NCBI GenBank assembly: GCA_009881125.1
Contig: WXFH01000053.1
Span: 1-17,124 of the forward strand
Source of the DNA: Acidaminobacter sp.
GTDB lineage: Bacteria; Bacillota_A; Clostridia; Peptostreptococcales; Acidaminobacteraceae
Direction of reading: 5' to 3'
Length of the DNA: 17,124 nucleotides
Shown one piece after another: positions 15,070 through 17,124 of the stretch (within the stretch, counting starts at the first letter, position 1; each line of letters starts with the position of its first letter). The notes under the pieces are model-generated. The model was not told the DNA's origin. It saw only the letters and a program-made list of their open reading frames with translations, and searched no databases. A program made the translations under genes and the position numbers.

Positions 15070-15860
15070 ATCCTGACTGCAATCAGGCCGCCCCAGTACA
15101 GTATAAAGACGAATACCCCAATCAAATCCAAATGTGTAAACTGGAGCACCTTCATTCTCGTTCTATTCTCGCCGCCCCTATAGCATCTGGCTTCCATTGC
15201 CATAGCAAGTTCATCCGCTCTTCTAAAAGCGCTTATGAAAAGCGGGACAAGCAAAGGTATGAGGCTTTTTGCACGCTTGATCAGATTGCCGCTTTCAAAA
15301 TCAGCGCCTCTCGCCATCTGCGCCTTCATGATTTTATCCGTCTCTTCCAGCAATGTTGGAATAAAACGAAGTGCAATTGTCATCATCATTGCTAATTCAT
15401 GTGCCGGAAGTCCCAGCTTTTTAAAAGGATTCAGAAGCCTCTCCAGTCCATCCGTCAACTCAATGGGAGAGGTTGTCAAAGTCAGCATGGAGGTTCCAAT
15501 GATCAGGAGAATTAAGCGGCTGGCCATAAAAAAGGCTTGTCTGACACCTTCATTCGTAATTTTGACGATCCCAAAACGAAAGAGTTCCGTGCCAGGGGTC
15601 AGGAAGACATTTATGCCAAACGCGAAGATGATAATCATCAAAACCGGCTTAAGACCTCTAAGCAAGTATTTATAGGGTATCTTGGAGACCGCTATGGTCA
15701 GTGCCAGAAAAGCCAGCACAACGCCATAGCCTATAAAGGAGTTGATAAAAAAGAGCGACACTATATAAAGCATTGAAGCTACCAACTTAAATCTTGGATC
15801 CATCCGATGCACAGGTGATGATAGTGGTAAATACTGGCCAACGGTGATATCACGAAGCAT
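15057..15860 (-). CDS. ecfT: ECF transporter transmembrane (T) component
   Basis: This is the membrane scaffold of the energy-coupling factor module that connects EcfA1/EcfA2 ATPases to exchangeable S components for vitamin uptake. It has 267 residues, four to six hydrophobic helices, and the two ATPase-coupling short motifs in the cytoplasmic helices: ARG at 183-185 (MARGADF) and ARC at 224-226 (MEARCYRGG). ATG at 15860 has AGGAGG 7 nt upstream and overlaps the ecfA2 end by 11 nt. The linked S component at 9841-10359 is a possible client. Confidence 0.95.
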   Translation of the reverse strand: MLRDITVGQYLPLSSPVHRMDPRFKLVASMLYIVSLFFINSFIGYGVVLAFLALTIAVSKIPYKYLLRGLKPVLMIIIFAFGINVFLTPGTELFRFGIVKITNEGVRQAFFMASRLILLIIGTSMLTLTTSPIELTDGLERLLNPFKKLGLPAHELAMMMTIALRFIPTLLEETDKIMKAQMARGADFESGNLIKRAKSLIPLLVPLFISAFRRADELAMAMEARCYRGGENRTRMKVLQFTHLDLIGVFVFILYWGGLIAVRMWTA

Positions 15861-16716
15861 GGCTTTTCCTCCTTAGAAGTTCAAGCAGACGCGTCGCTGC
15901 ATTCTCAACCGTATAGAGTGTCGGATCGATATCTATACCTTTTGCCGCCAGCGCCTTGGCTACATATGTCACCTGCGGCGCTGCCAATCCAATAGCCTCC
16001 AGTTGCTCAACATGACTAAAGACCTCTGCAGGATCGCCAGCCAGGACCAGACTCCCTTCGTCCATGACAAAGATCTTTCTGACGTATCTTGCAATATCCT
16101 CCATGCTGTGGGAAACCAGAATCACTGTAATTCCCTGTTTTGCATGAAGCGCCAGAATTTGCTCAAGGATTTCATCTCTACCCTTTGGATCCAGTCCGGC
16201 AGTGGGTTCATCCAAAATCAGGACCTCGGGTTTCATGGCAATGACGCCGGCAATTGCAACGCGTCTTTTTTGTCCGCCGCTGAGTTCAAAAGGAGATTTT
16301 CCACGAATTTCTTCGTAATCAAGACCCACCATTTCCAGCGATTCTTTGACACGTCGATTGACTTCTTCAGGCTCAATGCCCAAATTGTTCGGACCAAACG
16401 CCACATCCTTCTCAACTGTCTCTTCAAACAGTTGATACTCTGGATATTGAAATACCAGACCAACCTTTTTTCTGATTTCGTTTAGTTTAGCCTTTGAAGA
16501 GGTTATGTCAAACCCGTTGATTAAAATCTTGCCAGATGTAGGTTTCAATAACCCGTTCATATGCTGAATTAAAGTGGACTTGCCCGATCCGGTGTGACCA
16601 ATCAAACCGACAAAATCCCCTTTTTCAATCTGGAGAGAAACACTGTTCAGCGCATTCGTCTCAAAGGGACTTCCAATATCATATATGTGGTTAAGTTTCT
16701 CTATAATAATGGACAT
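15850..16716 (-). CDS. ecfA2: ECF transporter ATP-binding protein A2
   Basis: This ABC ATPase pairs with EcfA1 to power vitamin uptake. It has 288 residues: Walker [10 protein letters not shown] (40-48), Q-loop Gln90 in [13 protein letters not shown], signature LSGGQ (145-149), Walker B VLILDE (165-170), and switch His203. The [11 protein letters not shown] segment and the C-terminal extension after 225 are typical of EcfA2. The ATG at 16716 overlaps the ecfA1 end by 16 nt and has only a GGAAGAG-type site, so coupling to ecfA1 translation is likely. Confidence 0.95.
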   Translation of the reverse strand: MSIIIEKLNHIYDIGSPFETNALNSVSLQIEKGDFVGLIGHTGSGKSTLIQHMNGLLKPTSGKILINGFDITSSKAKLNEIRKKVGLVFQYPEYQLFEETVEKDVAFGPNNLGIEPEEVNRRVKESLEMVGLDYEEIRGKSPFELSGGQKRRVAIAGVIAMKPEVLILDEPTAGLDPKGRDEILEQILALHAKQGITVILVSHSMEDIARYVRKIFVMDEGSLVLAGDPAEVFSHVEQLEAIGLAAPQVTYVAKALAAKGIDIDPTLYTVENAATRLLELLRRKSHAS

Positions 16717-17124
16717 AACTCTTCCACCAACTCTTCTACAGTAATGATATCATCTGGAATGACCACACCTTGTTCCCTCAACTGATGCGCTAAAAGTGTG
16801 ACTTGAGGGACGTCCAAGCCCATGCCTTGGAGCTGCTCAACTTTTGAAAACACTGTTTTGGGGGTGCCTTCAAGGAGCTTTGCCCCATCTTCCATGACGA
16901 TGACGCGATCACAATGGACAGCTTCATCCATAAAATGTGTGATGTGGACAATGGTGATACCTTCTTCTTTGTTCAAACGCCTGATGGTTTCCATAACTTC
17001 TTTACGGCCTGAGGGATCCAGCATGGCTGTTGGTTCATCCAAAATAATGCATTTTGGCTTCATTGCCAGTATCCCGGCTATGGCTATGCGTTGCTTTTGA
17101 CCGCCAGACAATAAATGCGGCGGT
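16701..17124 (-). CDS. ecfA1: ECF transporter ATP-binding protein A1 (3' part, cut by window edge)
   Basis: The C-terminal 140 codons are present; the Walker A and Q-loop are off the right edge. The visible part begins just before the ABC signature LSGGQKQR, continues through Walker [13 protein letters not shown] and the switch histidine in HITHFMDEA, and ends with the C-terminal domain ([26 protein letters not shown]) shared with EcfA2. Position ahead of ecfA2-ecfT marks it as EcfA1. The real start lies outside; the TTG at 17111 is the leucine of the signature, not a start codon. Confidence 0.95.
   Translation of the reverse strand, partial: PPHLLSGGQKQRIAIAGILAMKPKCIILDEPTAMLDPSGRKEVMETIRRLNKEEGITIVHITHFMDEAVHCDRVIVMEDGAKLLEGTPKTVFSKVEQLQGMGLDVPQVTLLAHQLREQGVVIPDDIITVEELVEELCPLL

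Noticed and set aside
16701..17111. Complete short ABC ATPase gene starting at 17111
   Set aside because: The apparent start is the TTG leucine codon of the LSGGQ signature; the frame stays open to the window edge with PPHL before it, so it is a cut ecfA1.

Overview
The window looks like a chromosomal segment of a Firmicute, most likely a member of the Clostridia. Three things point there. The order ecfA1-ecfA2-ecfT-truA-rplM-rpsI is the classic Firmicutes arrangement downstream of the large ribosomal protein clusters. The pyrimidine genes include a two-subunit, NAD-linked dihydroorotate dehydrogenase (PyrD plus PyrK) and carry PyrR-type leader attenuators. Nearly every gene has a strong AGGAGG-like ribosome binding site. 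I cannot name a species. The content is mostly core metabolism and housekeeping; no phage, transposon, CRISPR or tRNA gene is visible.

Layout, left to right. (1) Positions 1-330 hold two tandem leftward promoters with the same TTGACG-N17-TAAACT hexamers, followed by a boxA-like leader. This is the promoter and leader of an rRNA operon whose 16S gene lies off the left edge. (2) Positions 503-4338 are the leftward operon pyrC-pyrF-pyrK-pyrD, ended by a hairpin at 434-472. (3) Positions 4357-4746 are a divergent control region. Each direction has its own sigma-A-type promoter, a PyrR-binding-type RNA hairpin and an intrinsic terminator acting as attenuator. (4) Positions 4785-6138 are pyrB-pyrI, encoding aspartate carbamoyltransferase catalytic and regulatory chains, closed by a strong terminator. 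(5) Positions 6271-7686 encode a leftward sodium-coupled NSS-family symporter, preceded by about 500 bp without a gene that carries promoters and several hairpins.

(6) Positions 8194-13104 are a leftward run of six genes: a MazG-like pyrophosphohydrolase, a Memo/LigB-like plus AMMECR1 fusion, a DUF1893 protein, nucleoside diphosphate kinase, an ECF-type S component, and a large FAD-dependent dehydrogenase. The first probably starts from an extended -10 promoter at about 13136. No terminator is evident between the genes. (7) Positions 13223-14227 are rplM-rpsI with their own promoter, a structured leader and a terminator. (8) Positions 14308-17124 are truA, ecfT, ecfA2 and the 3' part of ecfA1, all overlapping.

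How the genes work together. Pyr enzymes here cover carbamoyl-aspartate formation, dihydroorotate formation, its oxidation to orotate, and OMP decarboxylation. Carbamoyl phosphate synthetase, PyrE and the PyrR regulator itself are not in the window. The EcfA1/A2/T energizing module and an unlinked S component about 5 kb away fit a group II ECF system, where one module serves several vitamin-binding S components. The most informative structure is the pair of matching PyrR attenuators facing away from each other. The least explained are the fused AmmeMemo protein without its radical SAM partner and the structured leader of the NSS gene.
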